Of a stretch of 46,838 bases of DNA, positions 20,976-29,084 are shown piece by piece. Source of the DNA: JBKEDC01 sp047972995 (lineage in GTDB: Bacteria; Bacteroidota; Bacteroidia; Bacteroidales; Prolixibacteraceae). Both the position numbers and the translations under genes were made by a program. The stretch's first letter is position 1. The number at the start of each line of letters is the position of its first letter. Where the stretch lies: contig JBKEBD010000010.1 of assembly GCA_047972995.1 (NCBI GenBank), positions 1 through 46,838 of the forward strand. Direction: 5' to 3'. The notes beneath the pieces were generated by a model that was given only the letters and a program-made list of their open reading frames with translations, searched no databases and had not been told where the DNA came from.

Positions 20976-22220
20976 CTAATTTATAGTCGACTTGTTTCTC
21001 CAAAACAAGAATAAACTTCCAATGGCAAGCATAATAATAGAGCCAATGGTGTACTTACGCCAAGGGTCGAAAACTAAATCGAACACCGAGGTAATAGACA
21101 TAGTGCCAAGGGCTTTGTCGTAGTCTGATTGATAGATCATCCAATGATCGGCAGCAAAAGGATGATTTACTTCAATGCGCTGATTCGAGATGCTTTCGCC
21201 ACTTTTTAAGAATATATCAACATCAGAATAAAAGGCTTTTGGTTCGGGCTGAGTCATGGCAATTACTAACGAATCGCTTTTTTCGCCAATAGCAAGAAAC
21301 TTATAAAGTTGCATATTATTGCCTGCGCTAATCCAAGAGCGTAATTTCTCTCCTGTATTTACGTTTTCAGCCGTAATAAAAGCAGCAGGGCAGGCTCCGG
21401 GCATGGGTATCTCTTGATAGGTGCTATCGTTAGCCCGAATGCCATTCATGAAGAACTCATTGATTTCAATTTTCCAATCGAGTAATTTTCCTTGAGGTTG
21501 AAGCGTGTCAATGTTGAAGTATTGCGGAAGTTCTTCGGGCTGCACTTTCCCGCTTCCTCTATGTACAATAGCAAGTTTTGGTGCATATTCTTCCATTACA
21601 AAATCTTGCAACTTAATGGCGATAGGCAGTTCCGTAGCTTTGCCCGTAGCTTCATTAATAGCTCGCCACTCCAATTGCCCTTCGCGCACTGTCATATTAT
21701 ATTGCTTGGTATCGGCAGCCCCAGCCCCAGTAAAATAGAGGGTTAGTAGCAGTCCCATGTGGTTAAAGAAGAAGCCGAGGTTTTTCATCGAAAAACCAAA
21801 TTTCAAACGCTTAATAGTGGCAAAGCACAGGGAAACTATAAGATAAATATAGGCCAATACGAAAGGGTAGAAGCTCGTCATTTGTCGTAGCCCGATGCTT
21901 CCAGCCCAATCATGGGCATGAGCCGAAGGCGATATTTGTGCTGTAAGTCCGAGAACAATTGCCCACACCGAAATATTAACTGTGCTTACAATAGCTGCCT
22001 GATAGCTTGCAAAAAAACGACCAACAATCGATCGATTTAGAATGAGGCAGCAAATAATTGCAACACATATGATTAATAAAAACATATAGCCATGCAAAGG
22101 AAAGGCTAGCTTGCTTAACGGGAATGCACCCCAGAAAAATTGAGTCATGAGTGCAAACACGTTAAGCACTACAGCAAATAAAATGTGTTTCCAGAAATGT
22201 TGTTTTGATCTTTTGGGCAT
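20976..22220 (-). CDS. Cytochrome c biogenesis protein ResB/CcsB-like
   Basis: Partner of CcsA in system II cytochrome c maturation. The 414-residue protein has four predicted N-terminal membrane helices (VLNVFALMTQFFWGAF, YMFLLIICVAIICCLIL, ISVWAIVLGLTAQI, FVLAYIYLIVSLCFAT), then LGFFFNHMGLLLTLYFTGAGAAD, a large periplasmic domain, and a final helix (IGSIIMLAIGSLFLFW), matching the ResB plan. HPFAADHWMIYQSDYD near the end resembles the ResB region that carries a conserved histidine. It sits 23 nt after nrfA in the nrf operon. Confidence 0.88.
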   Translation of the reverse strand: MPKRSKQHFWKHILFAVVLNVFALMTQFFWGAFPLSKLAFPLHGYMFLLIICVAIICCLILNRSIVGRFFASYQAAIVSTVNISVWAIVLGLTAQISPSAHAHDWAGSIGLRQMTSFYPFVLAYIYLIVSLCFATIKRLKFGFSMKNLGFFFNHMGLLLTLYFTGAGAADTKQYNMTVREGQLEWRAINEATGKATELPIAIKLQDFVMEEYAPKLAIVHRGSGKVQPEELPQYFNIDTLQPQGKLLDWKIEINEFFMNGIRANDSTYQEIPMPGACPAAFITAENVNTGEKLRSWISAGNNMQLYKFLAIGEKSDSLVIAMTQPEPKAFYSDVDIFLKSGESISNQRIEVNHPFAADHWMIYQSDYDKALGTMSITSVFDLVFDPWRKYTIGSIIMLAIGSLFLFWRNKSTIN

Positions 22221-22243
22221 ATTGTTTTGGGCTATTGCTAGGC

Positions 22244-23716
22244 TTAAAGCTTAGCTTGAATCCAAGCGGGAACTCGAGTTTGCAAAAATTGTTCTTTTTC
22301 GGCAGAAATTTGTTTCATGTCTAAGCCAATAAGCTTTTGAGCTTCTTCCTTAGATGCATATTGAGGACGCTCATATTTATCTTGAATATGTAGCGCATAA
22401 AATACATTGTTAAGGGCTTGTCTGGCTTGGTGTGCTTTGTCGATACCATGAGCCAAGATACGTTGAGTTTCTTGTGGTGCATGGAATGAAGCTCCGTGTG
22501 AAGCCACCCCAAAATCCCAACGCCATTGAGCCTGACGAATATACTTTAAAGCTTCTTCCATTTGAGCTTCTGTAGCTCCATTTTCCCAAGCAAAGGCAGC
22601 TTCTAGATGTGCATCAGATAGCAATTCTTCTAAGCGATCGCGTAATTCAAAAGCTTTGTTCTGACGAGTATATACCATTTGTTTAAGTTCGTCCTCGCTA
22701 TCGTTGTGGCAAGTTTGGCAAGTACGCTTAATGTTTTTCAGCGGACTCATAATTTGGTGGTCGGTGAATTTAATAGATCCATCGGCCATGTATGGCATAT
22801 GACAGTCGGCACAAGACAAACCACGCTCAGCATGAGGTCCCATAGTGAAAGTTTCGTAGTCTGGATGCTGAGCCTTAATCATAGGAGTTCGGCTGAGTTG
22901 ATGTGTCCAATCTGAAAATTCGATTTCATCATAATAGCGTTCCATATCTTCCACAGTGAAACCTTTGTCCCAAGGAAAGGTAACTACATTGCCTTGTTTC
23001 GTGAAATAATATTCCACGTGGCACTGTGCACAAACAAGGCTGCGCATTTCCTGATGTGTAGCTTTGGTGATGTCTTTTCCTTGGCGGGCAAAAGCTTCAA
23101 TTAAAGCCGGACGAGAGATTTGCAATGCCATAGTTACAGGGTCATGGCAATCGGCACAACCGATAGGATTCATGATTTCGCTTCCCCATTTTGCCCATTT
23201 GTGATTGTAGAACTCATTAATGCCTACTTCGTTCATCAAGCGAGGAACATCGGGCGATTTACACGTCCAACAGGCAGCAGGCATAGGTCCGTCTTCATCG
23301 CCCGATGGCGCCGCTGTTCGTAAAATTTGACGCACATCATCTACGGCATAAAAGTGCCCACGAGGCGCATTATATTCCTTAGAGAAGGCATAGCCTGCCC
23401 AAAGGATAACCATGTCGGGGCGTTTGGCTAGTTCATCTTGTGGTTTGTTGCCTAAGTGCTGACTTTCAAAGTCCATGTCGGCAGTTTTTGCCCATGTTTC
23501 ATATTCCCGAGGGTAGTTTTCACCCCAAAGAGCATTATCGGGTTCGATACCTTGAATATCGACTACTTTATTTTGCAAAAAAGTACTCACTGCTTCAGAA
23601 CGTCGTTCGGTGATTGATGCAGCAAGCATGCCAAGCAAGAATACGGCAATGAAGCAAACGGCGAATAGCGTGATAAGTTTGCCTTTACCTAGCTTTTGTT
23701 GATTCGATTTTGTCAT
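22244..23716 (-). CDS. nrfA: Ammonia-forming cytochrome c nitrite reductase
   Basis: Periplasmic pentahaem enzyme reducing nitrite to ammonium with six electrons. The 490-residue protein has an N-terminal anchor or signal helix (LITLFAVCFIAVFLLGMLAA). Its haem sites are CWTCK at 149-153, the lysine-ligated catalytic haem diagnostic of NrfA, and CADCH 187-191, CAQCH 229-233, CADCH 302-306 and CQTCH 333-337. KAQHPDYETF carries further conserved active-site or calcium residues. It follows nrfH by 71 nt, and the ccs genes follow it. The operon suggests respiratory or detoxifying nitrite ammonification under anaerobic conditions. Confidence 0.97.
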   Translation of the reverse strand: MTKSNQQKLGKGKLITLFAVCFIAVFLLGMLAASITERRSEAVSTFLQNKVVDIQGIEPDNALWGENYPREYETWAKTADMDFESQHLGNKPQDELAKRPDMVILWAGYAFSKEYNAPRGHFYAVDDVRQILRTAAPSGDEDGPMPAACWTCKSPDVPRLMNEVGINEFYNHKWAKWGSEIMNPIGCADCHDPVTMALQISRPALIEAFARQGKDITKATHQEMRSLVCAQCHVEYYFTKQGNVVTFPWDKGFTVEDMERYYDEIEFSDWTHQLSRTPMIKAQHPDYETFTMGPHAERGLSCADCHMPYMADGSIKFTDHQIMSPLKNIKRTCQTCHNDSEDELKQMVYTRQNKAFELRDRLEELLSDAHLEAAFAWENGATEAQMEEALKYIRQAQWRWDFGVASHGASFHAPQETQRILAHGIDKAHQARQALNNVFYALHIQDKYERPQYASKEEAQKLIGLDMKQISAEKEQFLQTRVPAWIQAKL

Positions 23717-23787
23717 TTTATGTATTGTTAAGTTGTTGGGTTATTAGATATTTATTCGATGTTGAGGGCACAGCCCATTCGTAATTC

Positions 23788-24360
23788 TTAATTTGTAAGT
23801 GCTTTTAGCCAATCGGGTACAGGCGACTCGGGTAGGGGAACTAGTGCATTGGGAGCCGAAGAAAGGTTGCTCATTTTGCCATGGGCTACATCGCGGTGGC
23901 AGTCCCAACAGGCTTTACCATTGCCTTCTTGAGTGTCGGCAAAACAAACCATGCCAGTTTGCACTAAAGCAGTGTTGAGCGATGTGTGACACCGAATGCA
24001 ATTGTCCATTATAACAGAGGAACTAGCTTCTTTAGCTCTGATGGTCATGGGTTCGTCGCGCATGGTAAACACATAAGAATGATACAAACCATCCATGGCT
24101 TTAAATGCGTATTTGCTGAATGTGCTACTGTGTGGCACATGGCAATCGTTGCAGTGGGCACGTTCGCGGTGCGAGCTGTGAAACCAAGAAGCATATTGAG
24201 GTGCCATAACGTGGCAATTTACACAAGTGGCAGGATCATCTGATAAGTATGACCAAGCTCTAGATACGTAAAAAGTATATGCCCCTAATCCACAAAACAC
24301 GCCGAAAAGCACAGTGAATGCAATTTGCCAGTTTCTAGGTATTTTAGGAATCCACTTCAT
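23788..24360 (-). CDS. nrfH: Cytochrome c nitrite reductase small subunit (quinol dehydrogenase)
   Basis: Membrane-anchored tetrahaem NapC/NirT-type cytochrome that passes electrons from menaquinol to NrfA. The 190 residues begin with one membrane helix (IAFTVLFGVFCGLGAYTFYV), followed by CVNCH 46-50, CNDCH 70-74, CIRCH 121-125 and CWDCH 151-155. The VMAPQYASW stretch after the first haem is typical; its methionine serves as the unusual haem ligand in studied NrfH. It is the first gene of the nrf operon, with 390 nt of AT-rich upstream sequence. Confidence 0.95.
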   Translation of the reverse strand: MKWIPKIPRNWQIAFTVLFGVFCGLGAYTFYVSRAWSYLSDDPATCVNCHVMAPQYASWFHSSHRERAHCNDCHVPHSSTFSKYAFKAMDGLYHSYVFTMRDEPMTIRAKEASSSVIMDNCIRCHTSLNTALVQTGMVCFADTQEGNGKACWDCHRDVAHGKMSNLSSAPNALVPLPESPVPDWLKALTN

Positions 24361-24750
24361 ATTTTAGGTTTAGTTTTCGATTCGATTTTGCAAATTAAGC
24401 TTCTCGTGAGTGAGAATGTTAACTCGAAATTCAACTCAATAGGACTAAAATATATTTTTTAAGTATTCGAGTCAAGTTTTTACGTAACAAACGGACTATT
24501 TATCTTAAATCTAAGTAAAATAAATACTGCGAAAACATCTGTTCATTAACCTTTATCAAAGGGAGTTAGCTGATGTTTGGAGAGGAGGAGATCCATATAA
24601 AAATATTAACCTGAGTTTCGAAATAATTATTTATTAAAAGTTTATTCGAAACTCAGGTTAATCGTTATTTAGGTAGGATACCGATATTTGTTTATGTGTT
24701 TTCTCGAATTAAAAAGGACAGCGAAAATTCACACTATATCTAGATTTTTG
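24361..24750. other. nrf operon upstream region
   Basis: AT-rich, no credible gene. It must contain the nrfH promoter. Visible items are a CCTTTATCAAAGG palindrome near 24551-24563 and the long hairpin at 24606-24661. No clear TAnnTTTG box or known FNR-like site was identified. Confidence 0.5.
24606..24661. repeat. 17-bp perfect inverted repeat hairpin (TTAACCTGAGTTTCGAA ends)
   Basis: The arms 24606-24622 and 24645-24661 are perfectly complementary with a 22-nt AT-rich loop. The outer AACCTGAGTT equals the core at the ends of the 15266-15476 element, so this may be a miniature member of the same family. It lies 3' of the nrfA remnant and upstream of nrfH. Confidence 0.65.
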
Positions 24751-25110
24751 TTAAGTTTTTTCAATCCAATTTGGAACAACATTTAATAAGAAATCTTCCT
24801 TATCGGCTTTAATTTGTGCCAAGTCAAAGCCAATAAGCCTTTGAGCTTCTTCTTTCGATGTAAATTGAGGGCACTCATATTCTCTGAAAATTTGAAGATC
24901 ATAAAACACATTGCAAAGAGTTTGCTTAGCCTCATGTACTTTATTAATTCCGTGAGCCAAGATGCGTTGTATCTCTTGTGGAGCATGAAATGATGCACCA
25001 TGAGAAGCTACAGCAAAATCCCAACGCCATTGGGCTTTTCGGATGTATTTCTATGCTTTTTCATTTCTTCTTCAGTAGCACCATTTTTCCAAGCAAAAGC
25101 CGCTTCAAAG
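24751..25110 (-). pseudogene. Second nrfA copy, 3' fragment with frameshift
   Basis: The minus strand encodes a recognisable C-terminal NrfA segment: FEAAFAWKNGATEEEM, then KYIRKAQWRWDFAVASHGASFHAPQEIQRILAHGINKVHEAKQ and TSKEEAQRLIGFDLAQIKADKEDFLL, ending at TAA. It aligns with the last third of the intact nrfA but differs at many residues, so it is a paralogue remnant and not a fresh duplicate. A frame change with a TAG lies near 25050, and everything upstream, including all haem motifs, is gone. The break abuts the perfect palindrome at 25112-25135. Confidence 0.88.
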
Positions 25111-25111
25111 C

Positions 25112-25135
25112 GAGGCGTACAATTGTACGCCTCGG
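25112..25135. repeat. 24-bp perfect palindrome
   Basis: Two 10-nt arms, CGAGGCGTAC and its exact complement, around AATT. It sits 22 nt after the DUF1015 stop codon and directly at the truncated edge of the nrfA remnant. It could be the DUF1015 terminator stem (no T run follows) or a scar of the rearrangement. Confidence 0.7.
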
Positions 25136-25157
25136 TATATTCTCATATTGTAATCGT

Positions 25158-26405
25158 CTAGTCAATCACATTAATCAGCAAACCAGAGCGTAGCTTTGGT
25201 TCAAACCAAGTAGTTTTTGGAGGCATGATGTTGCCAGAATCGGCAATGTCAATTAACTGCTGCATTGAAACCGGATATAGAGCAAAGGCTGCTACCATTT
25301 CGCCATTATCAACACGACGTTTTAATTCGCCTAATCCTCGAATACCGCCTACAAAGTCGATGCGTTTCGATGTGCGCAAGTCGGTGATATCTAAAATAGG
25401 GGTTAGCACATGGTTTGAAAGAATCGTTACATCAAGCACACCGATAGGGTCGTTGGTGTAAGTACCATCTTTAACATTTAGTTTATACCATTTCCCCCCA
25501 ATGTACATACTAAATTCATGTAGAGAGGCTGGTTGATATATTTCTTCGCCTTGACACTCTACTAGGAAAGCTGTTTCGAGTTTGGAAATAAATTCGGTTT
25601 CTGATAGACCATTCAAATCTTTTACCACACGGTTATAGTCCATAATGTGGAGTTGATTGTCGGGGAAATGTACCGACATGAAGAAGTTGTATGGTTCGCT
25701 ACCATCGTGATTAGGATTTTGAGCTTTGCGCTCTAAACCGATGCGAGCAGCCGCAGCTGTGCGGTGGTGTCCATCGGCAATGTAAGTAGCATCAACTTTA
25801 TTGGCGAAACATTCTTCTATTAGTTTATTGTCGGCTTCGCTGTCAATAGTCCATAGTTGGTGCAAGAATCCATCGTCTGCCACGAAATCATATTCGGGGG
25901 CTTGTTTTGCAACAATGGAAGCAATAAGTTCGTCGAGTTCTTTCACCGCTTTGAAAGAAAAGAACACAGGTTCGATGTTGGCGTTTAGCCAACGAGTAAG
26001 CACCATACGGTCGTCTTCTTTGTCGGGGCGAGTAAGTTCGTGTTTTTTAATAATTCCTTTTTCATAATCTTCGCAAGAAGCCAAGCCAACAATACCATAT
26101 TGTATTCTGCCATCCATACCTTGGGCGTAGATGTAGAATTTAGCCTCTTCATCGCGTTGAAGAAGTCCGTCGCGTTGGAATTCTTCGAAATTTTCTTTCG
26201 CTTTTTGATAAACGGCATCGGAGTGGATGTCGGTGCCCTCTGGACAATCAATTTCAGCGTGTGTGATGTGCAATAGTGAGATTTCATTCTTCGCCGCCTT
26301 TTCGGCAGCTTCTTTAGAATTCATCACATCATAAGGAAGGCAGCTTAAGGGAGCTGCAATTTCACATGGAGGACGGAGTCCTCTAAAAGGTTTAACTATT
26401 GCCAT
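25158..26405 (-). CDS. DUF1015 family protein
   Basis: Conserved cytoplasmic protein of unsettled biochemical role, 415 residues. It starts with the family's VKPFRGLRP, LPYDVMNSKEA and HELTRPDKEDDR blocks and carries the characteristic YIADGHHRTAAAARI, PYNFFMSVHFPDNQLHIMDYNRVVKDL and FVGGIRGLGELKRRVDNGEMVAAFALYPVSMQQLIDIADSG segments. It follows serC by 87 nt. In many Bacteroidota this family is encoded with serC and serA, so a link to serine metabolism is likely by context only. serA is absent from this position. Confidence 0.88.
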   Translation of the reverse strand: MAIVKPFRGLRPPCEIAAPLSCLPYDVMNSKEAAEKAAKNEISLLHITHAEIDCPEGTDIHSDAVYQKAKENFEEFQRDGLLQRDEEAKFYIYAQGMDGRIQYGIVGLASCEDYEKGIIKKHELTRPDKEDDRMVLTRWLNANIEPVFFSFKAVKELDELIASIVAKQAPEYDFVADDGFLHQLWTIDSEADNKLIEECFANKVDATYIADGHHRTAAAARIGLERKAQNPNHDGSEPYNFFMSVHFPDNQLHIMDYNRVVKDLNGLSETEFISKLETAFLVECQGEEIYQPASLHEFSMYIGGKWYKLNVKDGTYTNDPIGVLDVTILSNHVLTPILDITDLRTSKRIDFVGGIRGLGELKRRVDNGEMVAAFALYPVSMQQLIDIADSGNIMPPKTTWFEPKLRSGLLINVID

Positions 26406-26427
26406 AGTTTTTGGTTTTAGGGATTTG

Positions 26428-26489
26428 AGATATTAGATCGTTAGATTGCTAGACGGTCTAATGTCCAGCAATCTAACGATCTAATATCT
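26428..26489. repeat. 23-bp perfect inverted repeat between serC and DUF1015
   Basis: The arms 26428-26450 (AGATATTAGATCGTTAGATT...) and 26467-26489 are exact complements with a 16-nt loop. The hairpin begins 3 nt after the serC stop codon in transcript order and fills most of the 87-nt spacer to the DUF1015 gene. No T run follows on either strand, so it looks more like an mRNA-stabilising hairpin or dispersed repeat than a simple terminator. Confidence 0.85.
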
Positions 26490-26492
26490 ATT

Positions 26493-27563
26493 CTAATTTT
26501 CATCTTCAAAAGCTTTCATTACATCAACCAAAGCTTCCACGCTTTCAAGTGGCATAGCATTGTAGATTGATGCACGGAAACCACCCACATCGCGGTGTCC
26601 TTTGATACCTACCATGTTTCTTTCTGTGGCGAAAGCTACGAATTTAGCTTCCAATTCTTCATATCCTTTAGCCATTACGAAAGTTACGTTCATATGTGAA
26701 CGATCTTCTTCAGCAGGAACGTTGGCTTTGAATAGTTTGTTGCGATCGATTTCAGCATAAAGCGCATTGGCTTTTGCCGTATTAATTTTTTGAATTGCTT
26801 CTACACCACCCAAAGCTTTCAACCATTTCAAGGTTTGCAAACAAGCAAACACAGCTACCATTGGAGGGGTGTTGAACATAGAGTCTTTAGGAATATGTGT
26901 TTGATAGTTTAGCATGGTTGGAATTTGACGACCTGTTTTACCTAGTGCATCATTTTTCACGATAACAAGCACCGCACCCGCTGGTCCAAGGTTTTTCTGT
27001 GCACCGGCGTAAATACAGTCGTATTTCGATACATCAATCGGACGACTAAAGATGTCAGACGACATATCGGCTATTACAGGAATAGCTACTTTGGGGTCGT
27101 TTTTGATTTGTGTACCGAAAATGGTGTTATTTGTTGTAATGTGTAAATAGCTAGCATCGGCTGGTACTTCATAAGATTTAGGAATGTAGTTGAAGTTTTT
27201 ATCGGCAGATGATGCCACTTCCACTACCTCTCCGAAAGCTTTAGCTTCAGCAATAGCTTTTTTCGACCATACACCGGTGTTAAGATATGCTGACTTTGTT
27301 TTCATGAAATTATAAGGCATCATGTGGAATTGCAAGCTTGCTCCACCTTGAAGGAAAAGTACAGAGTAGCCTTCTGGTACGTTAAGAAGTTCTTTTACTA
27401 GAGCTACTGCTTCATCCATTACAGCCACACATTCTTTGCTGCGGTGAGAAACCTCCATGATGGAAAGACCTGTGCCAGCGAAATTAATGGCTGCTTCTGC
27501 CACTGCATTTTTTGTGAATTCAGGCAGGATTGAAGGACCTGCGTAAAAATTGTGTTTTTTCAT
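26493..27563 (-). CDS. serC: Phosphoserine aminotransferase
   Basis: PLP enzyme converting 3-phosphohydroxypyruvate and glutamate to phosphoserine; it may also serve pyridoxal phosphate synthesis. The 356-residue protein opens with HNFYAGPSILPEF and has SHRSKECVAVMDEA, LFLQGGASLQFHMMPYNF, NNTIFGTQ, IADMSSDIFSRPIDVSKY and the PLP lysine at about 190 in YAGAQKNLGPAG. It ends with GHRDVGGFRASIYNAMP. All are standard SerC blocks and the length is normal. It probably shares a transcript with the DUF1015 gene downstream. Confidence 0.95.
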   Translation of the reverse strand: MKKHNFYAGPSILPEFTKNAVAEAAINFAGTGLSIMEVSHRSKECVAVMDEAVALVKELLNVPEGYSVLFLQGGASLQFHMMPYNFMKTKSAYLNTGVWSKKAIAEAKAFGEVVEVASSADKNFNYIPKSYEVPADASYLHITTNNTIFGTQIKNDPKVAIPVIADMSSDIFSRPIDVSKYDCIYAGAQKNLGPAGAVLVIVKNDALGKTGRQIPTMLNYQTHIPKDSMFNTPPMVAVFACLQTLKWLKALGGVEAIQKINTAKANALYAEIDRNKLFKANVPAEEDRSHMNVTFVMAKGYEELEAKFVAFATERNMVGIKGHRDVGGFRASIYNAMPLESVEALVDVMKAFEDEN

Positions 27564-27986
27564 GTCGTAAATTTTATCTATTTTAGAAATGCGTATCCAC
27601 TATAATAATGTTAGTAGATGGAATGTTTGACTATTGTTTTGCGTAAAAATAGTCATTAATACTTTTAAAAATGGTTTAAGGTTTTCTTTTTTCTTACGAA
27701 AAATACGTTTTTTTAATCTTTTAATCTAACAAGTCGTAAAGCTTGTAGCTATGCGACAGTATAAAGGTATGGGTTAATTTTTATTTAACATTAGTTTTCG
27801 ATTGAAATTTCAGTGTTAATATAGAATTTAAGTTTATTTATGAAGAAGGATACGATGTAGTTTGTTTGGTATGAATAATGCAGTTTGTGATGAGAAAATA
27901 GTATATAAATAAAGATTTGTTTTTAGTATTGTTTATTAAGATACGAGATTTATGTATTTTAGCCGCTTCAATGATAAAAACTATTA
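27564..27986. other. Divergent intergenic region, serC and 27987 gene
   Basis: About 420 nt, strongly AT-rich, no credible open frame. It carries the promoters of two divergent genes. A GACTATT...AATAGTC imperfect hairpin (about 27629-27655) lies near the serC side. TATTTTAG near 27954-27961 is a weak -7 candidate for the rightward gene. No known riboswitch pattern recognised. Confidence 0.45.
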
Positions 27987-28388
27987 ATGGCGACAACGGA
28001 ATTAACTTGTGAATACATCGAAAAGAAAGCTATTTTTAAAATTACCTTAGAAGGATCTCTCGATATAGATGGGGTGTTAGCAACTTGGGAATATATATAT
28101 CGTCATAATTTGATACCTCAAGGAACTAAGCGTTTCTTATTTGATAGTCGATTGGCAATGTGCGAGGAAGCAATACCTCAGCATCAGAAGGTGGGAAAAC
28201 TATATAAAAAGTATGCCGCTGTTTTTAAAGATGCTCGAATTGCAGTAGTTACTCGATGCCCTGCAATTATTGTACACACGCTGCATATGCAGCGAGAATT
28301 TAAATCAGTACTTCACGAACGATTTCAAACGATTGATGCTGCGGTGTCGTGGTTAATGTCAGATGTTGAGGTGAAGTATGCAAACTAG
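27987..28388 (+). CDS. Small protein of unknown function, STAS/SpoIIAA-like size
   Basis: 133 residues, no signal peptide or membrane helix. The pattern of beta-strands and helices (AIFKITLEGSLDIDGVLATWEYIYRH, KRFLFDSRLAM, DARIAVVTRCPAIIVHTLHMQREF, QTIDAAVSWLMSD) resembles small STAS/SpoIIAA-like domains, ending in a helix as those do, but no diagnostic motif was seen, so this is a fold guess. It starts 10 codons' worth of bases after a short AT leader and converges on the LuxR-type gene, sharing the terminator at 28422-28464. It is likely expressed alone. Confidence 0.7.
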   Translation: MATTELTCEYIEKKAIFKITLEGSLDIDGVLATWEYIYRHNLIPQGTKRFLFDSRLAMCEEAIPQHQKVGKLYKKYAAVFKDARIAVVTRCPAIIVHTLHMQREFKSVLHERFQTIDAAVSWLMSDVEVKYAN

Positions 28389-28421
28389 AAGACAGCAAGG
28401 GAAGCAGAGGGGTTGCGAATA

Positions 28422-28464
28422 ACACAATAAAGACTAGCAAAAATTTTGCTAGCCTTTATTGTGT
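28422..28464. terminator. Bidirectional terminator
   Basis: Long hairpin (ACACAATAAAG.CTAGCAAAA / TTTTGCTAG.CTTTATTGTGT) between two convergent genes, with A/T runs inside the stem on both sides. Confidence 0.8.
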
Positions 28465-28476
28465 GTGCTGATCTTG

Positions 28477-29082
28477 CTAAACAAGTTCGTTTGGGTTGAT
28501 TTCCGATATATCTAGTAGCTTGTTCATGATAGCATAAACGGTTAATCCCGATATTGATTTAATATTGAGTTTTTCGGTGATATTCTTACGGTGAGAAATC
28601 ACGGTGTGTATGCTGATATTTAAGCTTTCGGCAATTTCTTTGTTTGGCAATCCGATGGCAATCTTTTTTAGTACATCAATCTCACGTTGGGTAAGATCTT
28701 CAGATTGCACTGTTGATGCAGGCTTCTGTCTAACAACAGATTTGCGTGCTAGCTGAATGATTTGCTGAATTTGCAAATTGTCGGCATCAAGCGATATTTG
28801 AGAATCATAATAGCCTGTAATGGTAGGGTGATTAGTGTCGGCACTTATAGCTAGAAGAAAGACCTGATTGTTTGCCTTGATTTGTTTTTCGAGAGATGGG
28901 GAAAGCTTAATGCCATCTTGGATTAAGATAAGCAGAATGCGTCCTTCAATTTGACAAAAGGGCTGTAGCTCGCTCGGGTTATGAAGTTGAGTAATCTCGA
29001 ACTTGAAAAACTCTTGCAAGATAGATGTAAGCCCTGTTCTAACAATGGCTGAGGAATGAATGATAAACAAATTTTCTTCCAT
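28477..29082 (-). CDS. LuxR-type regulator with degenerate receiver domain
   Basis: 201 residues. The C-terminus is a clear LuxR/NarL helix-turn-helix: LTQREIDVLKKIAIGLPNKEIAESLNISIHTVISHRKNITEKLNIKS. The N-terminal 110 residues have receiver-like length and hydrophobic strands, but the acidic pair after strand 1 reads IHSSAI, and the phospho-acceptor position after strand 3 reads LILIQDGIKL. Normal phosphorylation is therefore doubtful and a ligand- or partner-driven switch is possible. It follows the hemerythrin-domain gene by 2 nt, so the two are translated from one message and probably act in one stress response. Confidence 0.85.
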   Translation of the reverse strand: MEENLFIIHSSAIVRTGLTSILQEFFKFEITQLHNPSELQPFCQIEGRILLILIQDGIKLSPSLEKQIKANNQVFLLAISADTNHPTITGYYDSQISLDADNLQIQQIIQLARKSVVRQKPASTVQSEDLTQREIDVLKKIAIGLPNKEIAESLNISIHTVISHRKNITEKLNIKSISGLTVYAIMNKLLDISEINPNELV

Positions 29083-29084
29083 GG

